From contig CM060695.1 in NCBI GenBank assembly GCA_030686995.1, forward strand, positions 95,227,371 to 95,291,370: a stretch of 64,000 nt of DNA, given 5' to 3'. Positions 13,118-25,200 of the stretch are shown here, in pieces. The notes below the pieces were generated by a model that ran no database searches, was not told where the DNA came from, and was given only the letters and a program-made list of their open reading frames with translations. This stretch comes from Artemisia argyi (lineage: Eukaryota; Streptophyta; Magnoliopsida; Asterales; Asteraceae). The position numbers were made by a program, and so were the translations under genes. The number at the start of each line of letters is the position of its first letter. Position 1 is the first letter of the stretch.

Positions 13118-13167
13118 AGAGTTGATACGTGGGAATCGCACCAACTCTCTTCCCACGTATCAACTCT
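13118..13167. repeat. Perfect 18-bp fold-back palindrome at a deletion scar
   Basis: AGAGTTGATACGTGGGAA at 13118-13135 is repeated inverted at 13150-13167 with a 14-base loop. The left arm contains the first bases of a GP LTR (TGATACGTGG), and the loop continues that LTR for only about 7 bases. To the right, GP 3' UTR sequence resumes at about 13168. The 3' LTR of GP copy B is thus almost entirely lost and replaced by this hairpin. Confidence 0.85.
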
Positions 13168-13335
13168 TTTCCATTATTTAGTTTATAAACATGATCTACC
13201 AACAATAAAAATTAAGCATGCATACGGAAGCAAATAACAAACAAACAAACAAAATCACACAAAACATGGGTTGCCTCCCAAGAAGCGCTTTTCTTTATTT
13301 ACGAGTCTTGTAGCTAGACTCAACGTCATAGGTTA

Positions 13336-14170
13336 CTACGTGATACGGGTGAGTTCCTCATTGAGGAAATCTTTGGGATCAAACTTAGGTTTCAACTTCC
13401 TATCGGTTTCCTTAGTATGGTATGACCTTTCAAACTTTTCTCCATCCGGATCATACATAGTCATCCTCATATGCCATGATCCGTCACCTTCTTTAGGTGG
13501 CTTGTCCCACCTCCATTTACACTTGTCTCCCTCTCTTTTCCATTTATTCCTTTCTATGTTAATGGGCATTATGCTTAAGAACTCAATCATCTTCCTAAAG
13601 ACCAAGGGGTCCTCAAAAGGGTCTAGCTCTTCATCTCTAGCTATGAGTTGTTCTACCGAATGTGTCTTTTCGATGAAGTCTTTTTCTAGATAAAATGGGC
13701 ATTGAGGTCCTATAAAGTTCCTTTCTATCCAAGGTCATATATAGAGGGTCTCCTATTCATCTCTACCCAATGCGGTGTCGGTTCATCATCACAATCATAA
13801 CTATGCTTCTTAACATCGTACACCGACCAAGTATCTCCTTCACCTACCGTTATCTTGGATTCCTTACAATCTATCATGGCACTAGCGGTTGCTAAAAATC
13901 CTCTTCCTACCAATAATGGGCATGTAGTGTCACTAACCATGTCTAGGACGTGAAAATCCGCTAATATAGTTAACTTTCCTACGTGAACAACTACATCCTT
14001 AATCATTCCAACCGGGTGGGCAATACTCCCATCCATTAGCCCTATCAATACCTCCGTTTCCTCTAACTTTCCTAGCTTAAGAGCGGTGAATAAGGATAAG
14101 GGAATCAAGTTGAGGCTTGACCCTAAATCGGCTAGTGTGTCGAAAGCTTCGGTCTTCCTATCTTACAAGG
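13336..14170 (-). pseudogene. GP copy B protease and conserved unknown C-terminal region
   Basis: The frame holding the protease active site (A-D-L-G-S-S-L-N-L-I-P, D codon at 14129-14127) continues through LVGRGFLATASAMIDC and then about 150 residues of unknown type (EELDPFEDPLVFRKMIEFL, WDKPPKEGDGSWHMRMTMYD), ending at ELTRIT. There is no RT downstream. Just upstream of the active site both GP copies share a frame break near 14155. Copy B also has a private one-base loss near 13733 that splits the reading into 14108-13725 and 13605-13336. The catalytic Asp is intact here, unlike copy A. The role of the C-terminal part is unknown. Confidence 0.8.
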
Positions 14171-14246
14171 CAAAACAAATATACCCGGATCATCAAGCTT
14201 TTTAGGCAACTTGTTTTGAACGAAGGCGGTCCCATTTTTACCTAGC

Positions 14247-15468
14247 TTACACTTCTAGGAGGGCACTATAGTAAGGAGCACGCGCTAAGACATCAATGAC
14301 GGGGCGTTCAAGGTGAAGTTCTTTGAATTCATCGTCAAGGTCTTGCGTTAGAGTTGTTTCAACTATGCTTTTGACCGGCTCTATATTGGGTGTTTTATTT
14401 GATTGGTCCTTTTGAAGAACTTGGTTTTGTTTGAAACACGTGCTCGTGGATTTAACCGAGTAGTATTGTGGGCACGAAATGGGTGATGAAACTGAAGATA
14501 TGGAATTAACGTTTAGTTTCGGATTTTTGATTGTGTCGCTTGTAAGTGCTCCCATTTCTCGGTCATCTCGCTTTGCTTTTGTTTGAAATCGGCTTCAAAC
14601 TTAGATATGCGAGCTTCTTGAGATGCCATGAATTTAGACATCAATCCTTCAAGGTTGTTGGTACTACCAAAGTTGTTAGAAGGATTGTTGTTGAAAGTAC
14701 GGTTGGAGGGTGGACCGGTTGGTTGGTAACGATTAGGCTGATTGGAAGAATTGGGTTGATTTTGTTTCCACCTAAGGTTTGGGTGATTTTTCCACGAGGG
14801 GTTGTATGGATCACCGTAAGTGTTTGGCTCGGGCTTGAAAGTGTACCACTTATCTCCCGCTTCGTCGGTATGCGTGGATGCATAGTCCGCAAAAGCTGTT
14901 CCGGGGAGTTCCACACAATCACGAGTGTCGTGGGGACCACTACATAATTCGCATGAAGAAGTGATTTTGTTCACTTGGCTTGAAGGCTTAGGAGCTTCGT
15001 AAGATTTCATGAGAAACTTGACTTGGTCTTCAAGTTCCATGATCCTACGGTCGGGAGTGCTAGAATTGTTCAAAGGCAAAGATATTGCCTTGACCGTTTT
15101 GTTCAAGTCACGGGGATCATTCCAACTTTCGTTGTCACAGAGAGCAAGATCTTCTATGAGTTCCCATGATTGTTCCGCACTTAGATCACGTAGCTTACCA
15201 CCGGCCGATTGGTCAATGGCTCGCCTCGTGGAGAGATCGATATGGTCATAAAAGATTTGGACTTGGAGCCAAAGATCTATGCCATGATGAGGGACTTTTT
15301 GGGGTAAGTCCTTGAAACGAGTCCATGCTTCATAAAGAGATTCATTTTGACGTTGTTGGAACATCAAGATGTCATTTCTAAGCTTAGTAGTTCTCCCCGG
15401 TGGGAAAAATTGAGCAAGGAAACGTGTGGTGAGATCATCCCATGTGGTGATGGATCCCGCGGGTAAAC
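14247..15468 (-). pseudogene. GP copy B Gag, C-terminal part, and gag-pro linker
   Basis: This is the continuation of the Gag that starts at 19114, interrupted at 15469 by a solo LTR. It includes the retrotransposon Gag core (RNESLYEAWTRFKDLPQKVP) and a good C-x2-C-x3-H-x4-C knuckle, CELCSGPHDTRDC, near 14940. Near the Gag end, copy B lacks 34 bases found in copy A, between two GGTCAT repeats, which changes the frame so that Gag no longer ends at NDR. The following linker frame (MGALTSDTIKN to LLEV) is intact at 14555-14247. Confidence 0.85.
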
Positions 15469-18400
15469 TGTCACACCCTCGCCGAAGGCGGAAACACGAG
15501 GTGTTACGAAATCGATATACATCACCAAAGAGAAATAAGACAATACCATAATTTACATTAAGGAAAAATATAACATTACAACGTTGTTATTACCGACTTT
15601 GGCAAATAAAAGACATAAGTTTGATTCCCAAAAGATGGTATTTTAATACATAATGAAAAGAAGTGACATGTGAAAACTTCATTATGCAAGACCTTGCTGA
15701 CAAGCTTACTGACGATCACCTAAAATGCATGAGAGAAAACGGTCAACTATAAAAATAGTTGGTGAGTATAAACGTTTTATTTAATATGAGAAACCATTAG
15801 AGAAAGTTCACAAGCCAAAGGCGTTGTCAAGTATATGTCTTGTGGTCAAGCACCCGCGGTCATAATAAGTCACATTATAAGCACCACATATATAATAATG
15901 TATGCCATGCAAAGCCCCTAATTAAATAATATGCGTCCCGTAACATAGTGGACGAGAGGTTGGCCGACCTCTAATAGCGCTATCCATACTACTAATAGGT
16001 GTCGAACAATGCGAATGTACGAACAGTACATCATACAACTATTATATACGATTAAGAACGCTCCAAACATGGGAGACTTAGCACGCTCCACCAATAAGGC
16101 GAGACTTTAGGGATAAGAACGCTCCACCCATAAGGTGAGACTTTGCACGCTCCACCAAAAATGGCGAGACTTTAGGTCATAGCACGTACAATACATTATG
16201 TTCAAAAGTTCAAGTTGAGTTCAAGAGTTCTAAACAAGTTATAAGGTCAAGACAAGTCAAAAGAGTTCATAATAATCAAAAGGGTTCAAAACAATGTTCA
16301 AAGTGTTCAAGTAATAATTCATGCATCCACCCCAAAGCGATTAAAATAGTTAGAAAAGGGGTTCATGAATACTCACCTGATATAAGCGATATGATAACAA
16401 AAAGGTATGAACTAAAGTAAGGCGTGCACTCTATCCGCAACCTAAATGAATGATATGATCTACTTTAGATCATGAAATGAAGAAATGAATGTACATGCAC
16501 ATGTTCCCTATACCACTCTACTCTTTGAAAAAAAAAAACACTTGTGTTATCAAAATTATATATTTCAAGACTTAGGAAAAATATTGCTATTAGAAAAATA
16601 AAGCTAGTTGCAATATATATACTTATATATATATATATCGTATGTTTCCATGTTAGTGTTGAAATCTTCGGGTTGAAATCCTTGAAATAACGCCTTGTAG
16701 TGATAAAAATTATACTTGTAATAACTAATACTTCATTAGTTATAAAATTGGGTACTTGGTATTATTTTTATAAATCTAGTTACTACGTAGTTTTGGCGTT
16801 AATATTTCTAGAAAATATAGAATTTAGTACGTAGTGACTATTTTTGTAAATGTATATATATATAGTGTTAATATTAGTGCTTGGTTTGACGTTTTGAAAA
16901 CCTTTGAAGTCGTCTCTTCGACGTGAAAGTAACTCATGACATTACATGTCTCAGCGGTTAATGAAAACGGCCCTTCAATTGACGTTACTTGAAAATATAT
17001 ACTTAGTACGTACTAACTTTTCTAGATTTAAAAGCTGTCACATTATAGTGTATATATATAGTTTGAAATGTGAGTATCTCGGTCGTTATAAGCTCGTTTC
17101 CTTCGTATTTTATGTCCACGGTTTCGTAAAAAAATATACTTGTACATTTTTAATAGCACGGTTCATTTAGGTTTCGCCAAACGCCTCAAATAGGTTGATG
17201 AATGTTTCCATTCAGCAACTATTTTTCCGGAAAATCAATTTTTGTCGTTAAACTCATAAAAATCGTATCTCCTTCGTTATTAACTTGTTTTTATCCCCGT
17301 TTTCGGCCACGGCTTCGTCTCGGAGTGTATTTTTTAAATATTTGGCCAAAAATAACCCAAAAGTTACTGAGTTTCCCACGTTTTTATTTTTCTTACAGCG
17401 GGTTTGTATATGTTGTAAAAATCATTTTCCAATGTTTAAAACAAGTCCAAAACTTCATCCAACCACTTTCAAACACCACAAAAACTAATCTAGTCCTACC
17501 ATATACCTTCTTAGGGTATCATGGCTTCCTAAACAACCTCAATCAAGCTAATCAATCAAGGAGTTACTTATATAAACTTTCTAGGGTTTGTAACTTGAGA
17601 AAAATATATAAAGAGTGGTATATAACAACAAATGCATGAAAACCTTGAAATAAATAATATGAGCATGAAAGAATCATGGTAAAATCATAAAAATAATTTT
17701 TGTAAACTTACTTGAAATATTGGAAGGCTTGTAGAGATGAAAACTTAGTAACCCTTATGGTTTTGAAATCAAAACCTTACTTAGACCAACAAAATGGATT
17801 GATTGCACTTGACCTTATGAAAAATGATGGAGTATTGCTATGTTCCTTGTGGTTAACGAGCAAAATGAGAGGAAGAGGATAAGATGAAAAGTTTTCTTGC
17901 TAGTTACCTTGATATTATATGAATAAAATGTGGTAAAAATATCTATATAGTCTTGATAAGATTTGGTTAGTCATAATAGTCAACAATGAAAGAATTAGGA
18001 GGAGGGGGGGCGGCATGTGGAGGAGTGAATGATAAGATTGGGTAAATAATGTATTAACTTGGAATTTATATGAGTTTATGTTGTGTTTGATTAGTTTAAT
18101 TTGTGTTTTGGGTGTTACCGGGTACCGAGTTTAATAGCAATAAACGTTCACGAAGTTAACCGGGATGAAATAAAGTTATAATAATGATAAAAACATATTA
18201 AAAATATGTTGGGTACATTTACTGAGTGATCGGGTGATTATTGTTTAGTTTTCACGAAAACCGTCGTTATATTCATACGCGTACGTTATAAATAAAATAA
18301 ATTTCCAAAATACTGGATAACTGAATGTTATAACTTTTATGATGTTAAAATGGATATAAAAATATGTCGGGACCATTGTGGGAATATTTAGATATATTCG

Positions 18401-18760
18401 TCGTGTATAAACCGGGTGTTAACGTTTAATTATAAATACTTATACGTAAAACGTTAAATATACTAAATATATTAATTTGAGAATCCTAAGAGTGGTATAG
18501 CATGTAAATGACATTATGATGATATGCAGACTATTCTAGTCCGTATGAGAGGTCCTTACTAATAATGCACGTGAATAGTGGAATTTCTTCCGGAATGAAT
18601 AGTGTTCTGTGAATAGTAAAATTTTCAAATGTTTCTCAGAATATCAAACGGACATCAAAAACGATGAATAGTAAAATGATGAATAGTGTTTTGATGAATA
18701 GTGAATTTCCAAAGTTGGAAAAAAAATAAACGTAGACGTGGAAAATATCGGGTTGTTACA
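15469..18760 (-). mobile_element. Tekay-like solo LTR in GP copy B gag (TSD TAAAC)
   Basis: It begins TGTCACACC and ends GTTGTTACA (3,292 bp), with TAAAC at 15464-15468 and 18761-18765. The gag reading in copy A at 41445 is uninterrupted, which confirms the insertion. It is a diverged relative of the Tekay LTRs at 50966 and 60226. They share the block near 17460 with TTTCAAACACCACAAA and the GATGAATAGT repeats near the right end. No internal sequence remains. Confidence 0.9.
16057..16175. repeat. Four imperfect tandem repeats, about 28-36 bp
   Basis: Units contain ACGCTCCA and GCGAGACTTT-type words, for example ACGCTCCACCAATAAGGCGA. They lie within the Tekay-like solo LTR and are absent from the Tekay LTRs at 50966 and 60226. 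Confidence 0.75.
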
Positions 18761-19114
18761 TAAACGCTCAAGCCATTGACTAGCTTGATCCCGTAGAGAG
18801 AATTGGAATAGGCGTAATCGGGTTGTCTCTCTAGTTGCAACATCTAGGTCTATAGAATCTACGATTTTGAGGAAGTCCTTAAGATGTTGGTTTGGATCTT
18901 CGGAACGAAGTCCATGGAATGCACATCCGCTTTGCACCAACCGGATGGTGTCGGATCGCAAGGGGGTCACATTGGCTCCGGTGAGCTCAATGGTGTTTCG
19001 GTAGCCTTGGTGGCTAGGTCGGGAATACTCTTCTAAGGTTCGGGGCCTAAGGGGTTCTAATGGTGGGTTTTGTTGTGGTGGGATGACGGGTTCAAAGATG
19101 TTCCCGTTGTCCAT
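18761..19114 (-). pseudogene. GP copy B Gag, N-terminal part
   Basis: It starts MDNGNIFEPVIPPQQNPP at 19114 and runs to the solo LTR at 18760. It is nearly identical to copy A (41795-41445). The frame shown beyond 18761 is LTR-derived. Together with 15468-14513 this was once a Gag of about 430 residues, the capsid-forming protein. Confidence 0.88.
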
Positions 19115-19259
19115 GATGTCGGATGGTTAAAAGTTACGAACAAAAACACAAAGAAATAAGATAGACTAAAGAAAACCTAAAAATAAAAATAAAATCTTAC
19201 TAGAAAGGAATCTAGCAAGTAGACCTAATAAAAAGAAATTCTAACCTAGACAATAACTC

Positions 19260-19279
19260 TTCCCCGGCAACGGCGCCAA
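19260..19279 (-). other. Primer-binding site of GP copy B
   Basis: The minus strand reads TTTGGCGCCGTTGCCGGGGA a few bases inside the LTR. This is the tRNA-Asp-type primer site I associate with Athila-like elements. Confidence 0.75.
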
Positions 19280-19284
19280 AAACT

Positions 19285-20689
19285 TGATACGTGAGAATCG
19301 CACCAGGCTTTACCTCTCAAGGGATCTTGAGAAGCTTACAACCCCCACCAGGCAGTGTACCTGATCGTTGTAGTATAGTATAGTGACAAGTACCGGGGGA
19401 TTGATCGTTCAGCTTAGGAATAGTGTCGCTAGGATTAGAAAACCTAAATACTAGTTCTAAAGGTGAGGGATGATTATTTTTGTATTTTATATTTTTTTAA
19501 AAAGCAAATAAAAATCTCGGGTTTGAAGGATTTGGGCGTAACTAGTTGCTAATCAACTAACCCAATACTAAAGATGCAATCAAAATAAAATACTAGAAAT
19601 GAAAATAAACAAAATTATACTAAAGTTGTGAGCAATAAGTGGAGAAAATGTGTTTACTTAGATTTCACTACTCCCTAGACATCTTTTACACGTTAATTAC
19701 TTGTTATAATTGCATGGATGACGGATCGTATTCCTTAATACCATTCATGGGGTAGCGCACTTAACTCCCCAATTCTATGAGCTCTTATCTCCTCCTATAC
19801 CATGCCCAGCACAACCATAGGGATTATAAACAGTGGCTCATGCATTAAATACAACCAATAAAGACCTAGTGCACATCGGTTCATGTTTCTTAAGACGTTC
19901 AAGCATGTTACCAATTGGAGATCTGCCAGTTTTCTTAAGCCTAACATATAAATCATTCATCCAAGACAAGTATAAACAAGTAATCAACACATAATTAACA
20001 TCTAGGTTTCGTTAGATCCAAGCAAACACAAGATAGATCTAGCCTAGCATGATGGAATTAAGACAAGAACAAGATATAGACAACCAACACATAGACATAT
20101 TGATTGAATTAAAAGAACACTTATCTCAATTACATATGAAAGGTATCAAGGGCTTGGAACCCTTGAAAAACCTGTAAAAGTCGCACCAAGTTCGTACTTA
20201 GGGTTTCTCCAAAACTTCTCTCTTTTTAATGTGAAAATTAGAAAACTATATATAGGAAAAGGGGTCTGACGGCGTCAAGAATAAACTTGTGCCGCCGTCA
20301 CCTAGCCGCCAAAACTCTTCTCGGACTGCCTTAATCTACATTTGACGCCGTCATGTGATAATCATTTCCAGGTCGTCATGACTTTTACTCTTGACGCCCT
20401 ACTTCGTGACGCCGTCAAATCTGTACTGGATCGTCATGGAATTTTGCTCTTGACGCCGTCAGGATGTTACTCTTGACGCCGTCACCTACTGTTCCCATTA
20501 TGGAAAATTAAGACTTTGGCGTTTTCTTCATTTTTATGCTCCAAAAACGTCCGAATTGTTCCTTTTCTAGATTTCACTCCTAAAGTACCTAAAATCACAA
20601 AAGGAACGATTTAGGACAATATTTGATCAAATAAATTCAATTCCGGGCTTAAATGACCCCCTAAAAGTGGTTCATTTTTCGCCTCATCA
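19285..20689 (-). repeat. Shared GP LTR (3' LTR of copy A, 5' LTR of copy B)
   Basis: It runs from TGATACGTGAGAA to CGCCTCATCA, 1,405 bp, with a TATA box at 20247-20256 and TGACGCCGTCA-type repeats from 20269 to about 20482. It differs from the LTR at 41966 at about 28 positions by eye. Confidence 0.92.
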
Positions 20690-20927
20690 TATACCCTTAC
20701 ACTTGAGATTTGCTTGTCCTCAAGCAAATGCGCTTTTATTCTAGTCAAAATACAAGTTAGGGGTCATTTAACACTAATATAAAAGTAATTAAAACAAATA
20801 ACCGTTCCACTAAAGACCAATAGACAAGCACGGAGGTCATACACAAGCACCTCACAAATAGTGTTTAGATACTCACATCTCTCGGGTATAATAAAGTGTA
20901 AATTACAATATGGAAACGGAAGATATC
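20690..20927 (-). other. GP copy A 3' end: PPT and end of 3' UTR
   Basis: Against the LTR the minus strand reads AAGTGTAAGGGTATA, a purine-rich PPT. The noncoding sequence then stops at the Athila insertion and resumes at 32966. The copy at 50313-50560 shows the uninterrupted order. Confidence 0.8.
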
Positions 20928-21355
20928 TTCTCAAAAGTTATCATAAGGACCAATTTTGTCTTTTTAGAATAGTACAAGGGTGTAGTTTGATAATTTTCCA
21001 TTTTTAAACACCCAGGGACTAAATTTGACACTTTTCAAAAGTTGAGGGACCAAAGTTGTCATTTTGCCATTTTTAAACTTTAAAGGACTTTTCTTGACAA
21101 CTTATGAATTCCAAGGACCTTTTATGACATTTGTACAAGTTTTGATTTACCAGGGACTAGTTTTGCCAATTTTCCAAAGTTCAGGGACTGAAACTGTAAA
21201 TTATGTGAAATGTTTTGTTTTTCATCAGTTTTCAATCCTTATGCATAAAAACACAATCCAGGGATAATTTTATATATTTCAAGGCATTCCTGTGTGTTTT
21301 CATATGTTTTGCAGCTTAAATGTAACAGAAATGATGAGTATTTACACACTCATCA
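20928..21355 (-). repeat. Residual 3' LTR of the Athila-like element
   Basis: It equals the last 428 bp (plus sense) of the LTR at 28198-32960, with one difference near 21044. The missing 4.3 kb is the R/U5-side part. The cut edge lies at, or within 1-3 bases of, the ATATC target duplication. Confidence 0.88.
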
Positions 21356-21367
21356 ATCCCCCACACT
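21356..21367 (-). other. Athila polypurine tract
   Basis: The minus strand reads AGTGTGGGGGAT directly against the LTR start TGATGAG. Confidence 0.75.
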
Positions 21368-21427
21368 AAACTATTGCTAGTCCCTAGCAATCTATTTGAG
21401 AAAAAATTAATGGATTTTTACTCTTTA

Positions 21428-21772
21428 CCAAAAGCCATCACTTCTGGAGTAGCCAGGTGTAAGAACTGTGGCACACCTGATAACCGTGTGATTTTTAGCA
21501 AACCACCAGCTGTCAACGGATTTGATTTGTCTTTACCAGAAGCCGTTTGCTTCTGGACTAGCCAACTCTTGATGGAATAGTCAACATCTTGGTGAGCTGA
21601 TTACCAATTGTGGATTTTCTACGGCCTTTACCACAAGCCATAATCTTGCGGGCTAGCCAACTCATTAGCTTTTTAGGATAATGGGGAGTTGAGGAACCAT
21701 ACAATTTTTGGCAAATTGCAAGCCATCAACGGTTTTGAGATGTCTTTACCAAGAGCCGTTTGCTCCTGGACT
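21428..21772 (-). ncRNA. Four stem-loops in the Athila 3' UTR (cis RNA structure candidate)
   Basis: Four imperfect units of about 95-120 bp each hold a hairpin, with left arms at 21428, 21536, 21631 and 21750. The plus-strand arms are CCAAAAG/CTTCTGG, CCAGAAGC/GCTTCTGG, CCACAAG/CTTGCGG and CCAAGAGC/GCTCCTGG, with short loops (CGTTT in two). Most arm changes keep pairing or give G-T pairs, and TAGCCA follows each. The sequence could be a structured packaging or dimerisation element. That is inference. Confidence 0.5.
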
Positions 21773-21899
21773 AGCCAATCCTGTTGTGGGTTAGACATGG
21801 AGGATTGATACCATTTATTGCATTTCTAAGTGTGAAAAAACTTTAAATTTTGATCAAATGAGGGTGCTTGATGGAACATGTGTTTGAATTCGTGAGAAT

Positions 21900-22079
21900 C
21901 CCCCCCCCCCCCCCCCACACTTAGAAATGAATATTGCCCTCAATATTCAAATCACCGGGTGTTAAACCGATAGTTAGAACGTAAGAAGGAAATATTAATA
22001 ACCTTTATTTTAGGCTATTTACATACAAACTCACTTTTTTCTTTTGTTTTGAATTTTTTTTTTTTTTTTTTTTTTTTTT
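21900..22079. repeat. C17 and T26 homopolymer tracts in the Athila 3' UTR
   Basis: The C run is at 21900-21916 and the T run at 22054-22079. Assembled lengths of such tracts are uncertain. Confidence 0.85.
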
Positions 22080-22286
22080 ACAAGATATATACATATATAC
22101 AACATGTGGGGGCATCTCCCCCACACTAGGTGGTAGAAAAGAGAAAGAAATCAGAAATATGAGTGAAAACCCATATTGCTATGCTTTTGATTACCGAGTC
22201 ACTAGCTTGACTCGACCTCGAATTGATTTGTCCATGAGGTAGCTTGTTTTTGATTCCCGAGTCACTAGCTTGACTCGACCCCGAAT

Positions 22287-25200
22287 TTAATTGTCCTTGG
22301 GGAAAGTTTGGAGATCCGGGACAACCATGTTTGGAATGTCCTCTCCAAAGTAGTGTTTAACACGATGGCCATTTACTTTAAAACATGGACCGTCATTTTG
22401 AGATAACTCAACGGTACCATATGGATAAACTTTAGTGATAGTAAATGGACCAGTCCAACGGGTTTTAAATTTTCCCGAGAAGATCTTTAATCTAGAGTTA
22501 AAGAGAAGTACTCTATCACCAACGTTAAAAACGCGGTTCTTTATTTTTGAGTCATGTATTCTCTTTGTTTTTTCTTTATAGATTAAAGAGTTCTCGTAAG
22601 CCTGATCACGTAGTTCATTTAATTCATTCATTTGAATTTTTCTGTGATCACCCGCAGTTTTGAGGTCAAAGTTGGCATGTTTCAAAGCCCAGTAGGCTTT
22701 GTGCTCAAGTTCCATCGGTAAATGACATGTCTTTCCGTACACAAGCTTGTAAGGTGTACACCCAATGGGTGTTTTATAAGCTGTACGAAAAGCCCATAGT
22801 GCGTCATCTAATTTATCCGACCAGGCAGCACGGTTTTCACCAACAGTCCTCTCAAGTATCCTTTTGATACCACGATTTGAAACCTCAACTTGCCCACTTG
22901 TTTGTGGGTGATACGCGGTAGAAAGACGGTGGGTTACACCATATTTTTGCATGACTTTATCAAATTTGTCATTGCAGAAATGCGTACCGCGATCACTTAT
23001 GATAGCACGTGGGGTTCCAAAACGAGCAAAAAGAGATTTCAGGAATTTCACTACAACTCGGGCATCATTTGTGTGTAAAGCTTTTGCTTCAACCCACTTT
23101 GATAAATAATCAACTGCCACAAGTATGTACTTGTTTCCTCGGGATGATGGAAATGGCCCCATAAAGTCAATGCCCCAGATATCAAATATTTCACATACTT
23201 GAATAGCATTTTGTGGCATCTCATTTCTTTGTGAAATGTTTCCATGACGCTGACAAGCGTCACAGGTTTTAATGAGATCCTGGGCATCTTTATAAATTGT
23301 GGGCCAGAAGAATCCGGAATCAAACACCTTTTTGGCGGTGTAATTAGGACTATGATGTCCCCCAGTGGGTCCAGCATGGCAAGCCTTAAGAATTTCAGTG
23401 GCTTCCTGTCCATATACACACCGTCGGATGACTTGATCCGCACAGATTTTGAATAAGTAGGGGTCATCCCAGAAGTAATGTTTAATATCCTTAAAGAATT
23501 TATTCTTCTGTTGGGTTGACATCCCTTTCACAACAAAGTTACCCGCATGGTAATTTGCGAAATCGGCAAACCATGGGGTAGTAGAATCTCCACGAAAAGC
23601 AACCGCATTGAGTGTTTCGAGAGGAAATGTTTCATTTATTTCCTTTTTCTCATACACATTTTGATGAGGGTTCTCTAATCGGGACAAATGATCAGCAGCC
23701 AGGTTCTCAGCTCCTTTTTTATCATGAATAATGATATCAAATTCCTGGAGGAGGAGAACCCAACGGAGCAATCTCGGCTTTGCATCTTGTTTTGCAAATA
23801 GATATTTAAGAGCCGAATGATCCGTATACACTACGCTTTTAGTCAAGATTAAGTATGTCCGAAATTTCTCAAAAGCATACACCACAGCTAATAATTCTTT
23901 TTCTGTAGTGGTGTAATGAGTTTGAGCTTCGTTCATAGTTTTGCTTGCGTAGTGGATAGGCTGAAAGTGTTTCGTTTTGCGTTGCCCCAAGACTGCACCG
24001 ATAGCAAAATCACTTGCATCACACATAAGCTCGAAGGGTAAATCCCAGTCGGGGGCAATAAGAATGGGTGCCTCAGTAAGCTTTTTCTTTAGTGTTTCAA
24101 AAGCTTCGATGCACTCTGGTGAGAAGATAAAAGGAGTATCCTTTTCAAGAAGATGAGTCATAGGCCGTGAGATTTTAGAAAAATCTTGTATAAATCGACG
24201 ATAGAAACCGGCATGACCCAAGAAACTCCTAATACCTTTGACGGTAGTAGGGTGAGGCAATTTTGCAATGACATCAACCTTAGCTCTGTCAACCTCAATC
24301 CCATTCTTGGAAATCTTATGGCCGAGGACAATGCCCTCTTTGACCATAAAGTGACTCTTTTCCCAATTTAGACATAGATTGGTGTCTTTACACCTTTTCA
24401 ACATTGTTTCTAAATTGGTGAGACATGTTTGGAATGAATCCCCAATGACCGAAAAGTCATCCATAAAGACCTCCATAGTTTTACCGATCATGTCGGTAAA
24501 TATGGCCATCATACACCTCTGGAACGTACCTGGAGCATTACATAAGCCAAAAGGCATACGTTTATAAGCAAAGGTTCCATAAGGGCATGTAAAGGTAGTC
24601 TTTTCCTGATCCGATGGATCAATGGGGATTTGAAAGTATCCTGAGAAACCATCAAGGAAACAATAATACTCGTTCCCTGCTAATCTCTCAAGCATCTGGT
24701 CCATAAAGGGCAGCGGAAAATGGTCTTTGCGGGTGGCGTCATTTAACTTACGATAGTCAATGCAAACACGCCATCCGGTAACCAGCCGAGTTGGTATCAA
24801 CTCATTTTCCTCATTAGTGACAACAGTAATGCCACCCTTTTTTGGAACGCAATGAATGGGACTAACCCATGGACTATCAGAGATAGGGTAAATCAATCCT
24901 GCATCAAGAAGTTTAAGAACCTCTTGTTTAATCACATCATGGATTTTTGGATTCACCCTTCTTTGATGTTGCACTGCAGGTTTGAAGTCATCCTCCATCA
25001 AGATTTTGTGTGTACAAAAATCTGGGTTAATACCCTTAATATCGGAGAGTTTCCAAGCAATTGCTTGCTTGTTTGACTTCAAGACCGTTATGAGAGCACT
25101 CTTCTCCTCAACACTCAAACCTTTAGCAATAATGACGGGCAATTTATCATCACCCTCCAAGAATGCGTATTCAAGATGAGGAGGTAAGTCCTTGAGTTCG

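Noticed and set aside
21064..21267. Identical 67-codon frames at 21064 and 32669
   Set aside because: Their identity is explained by the two Athila LTR copies; the frame is AGTCCC-type repeat DNA with no protein features.
21356..22286. Possible env-like gene between Athila pol and the PPT
   Set aside because: Many Athila elements carry one, but only short broken frames exist here; the stretch holds stem-loop repeats and homopolymers.
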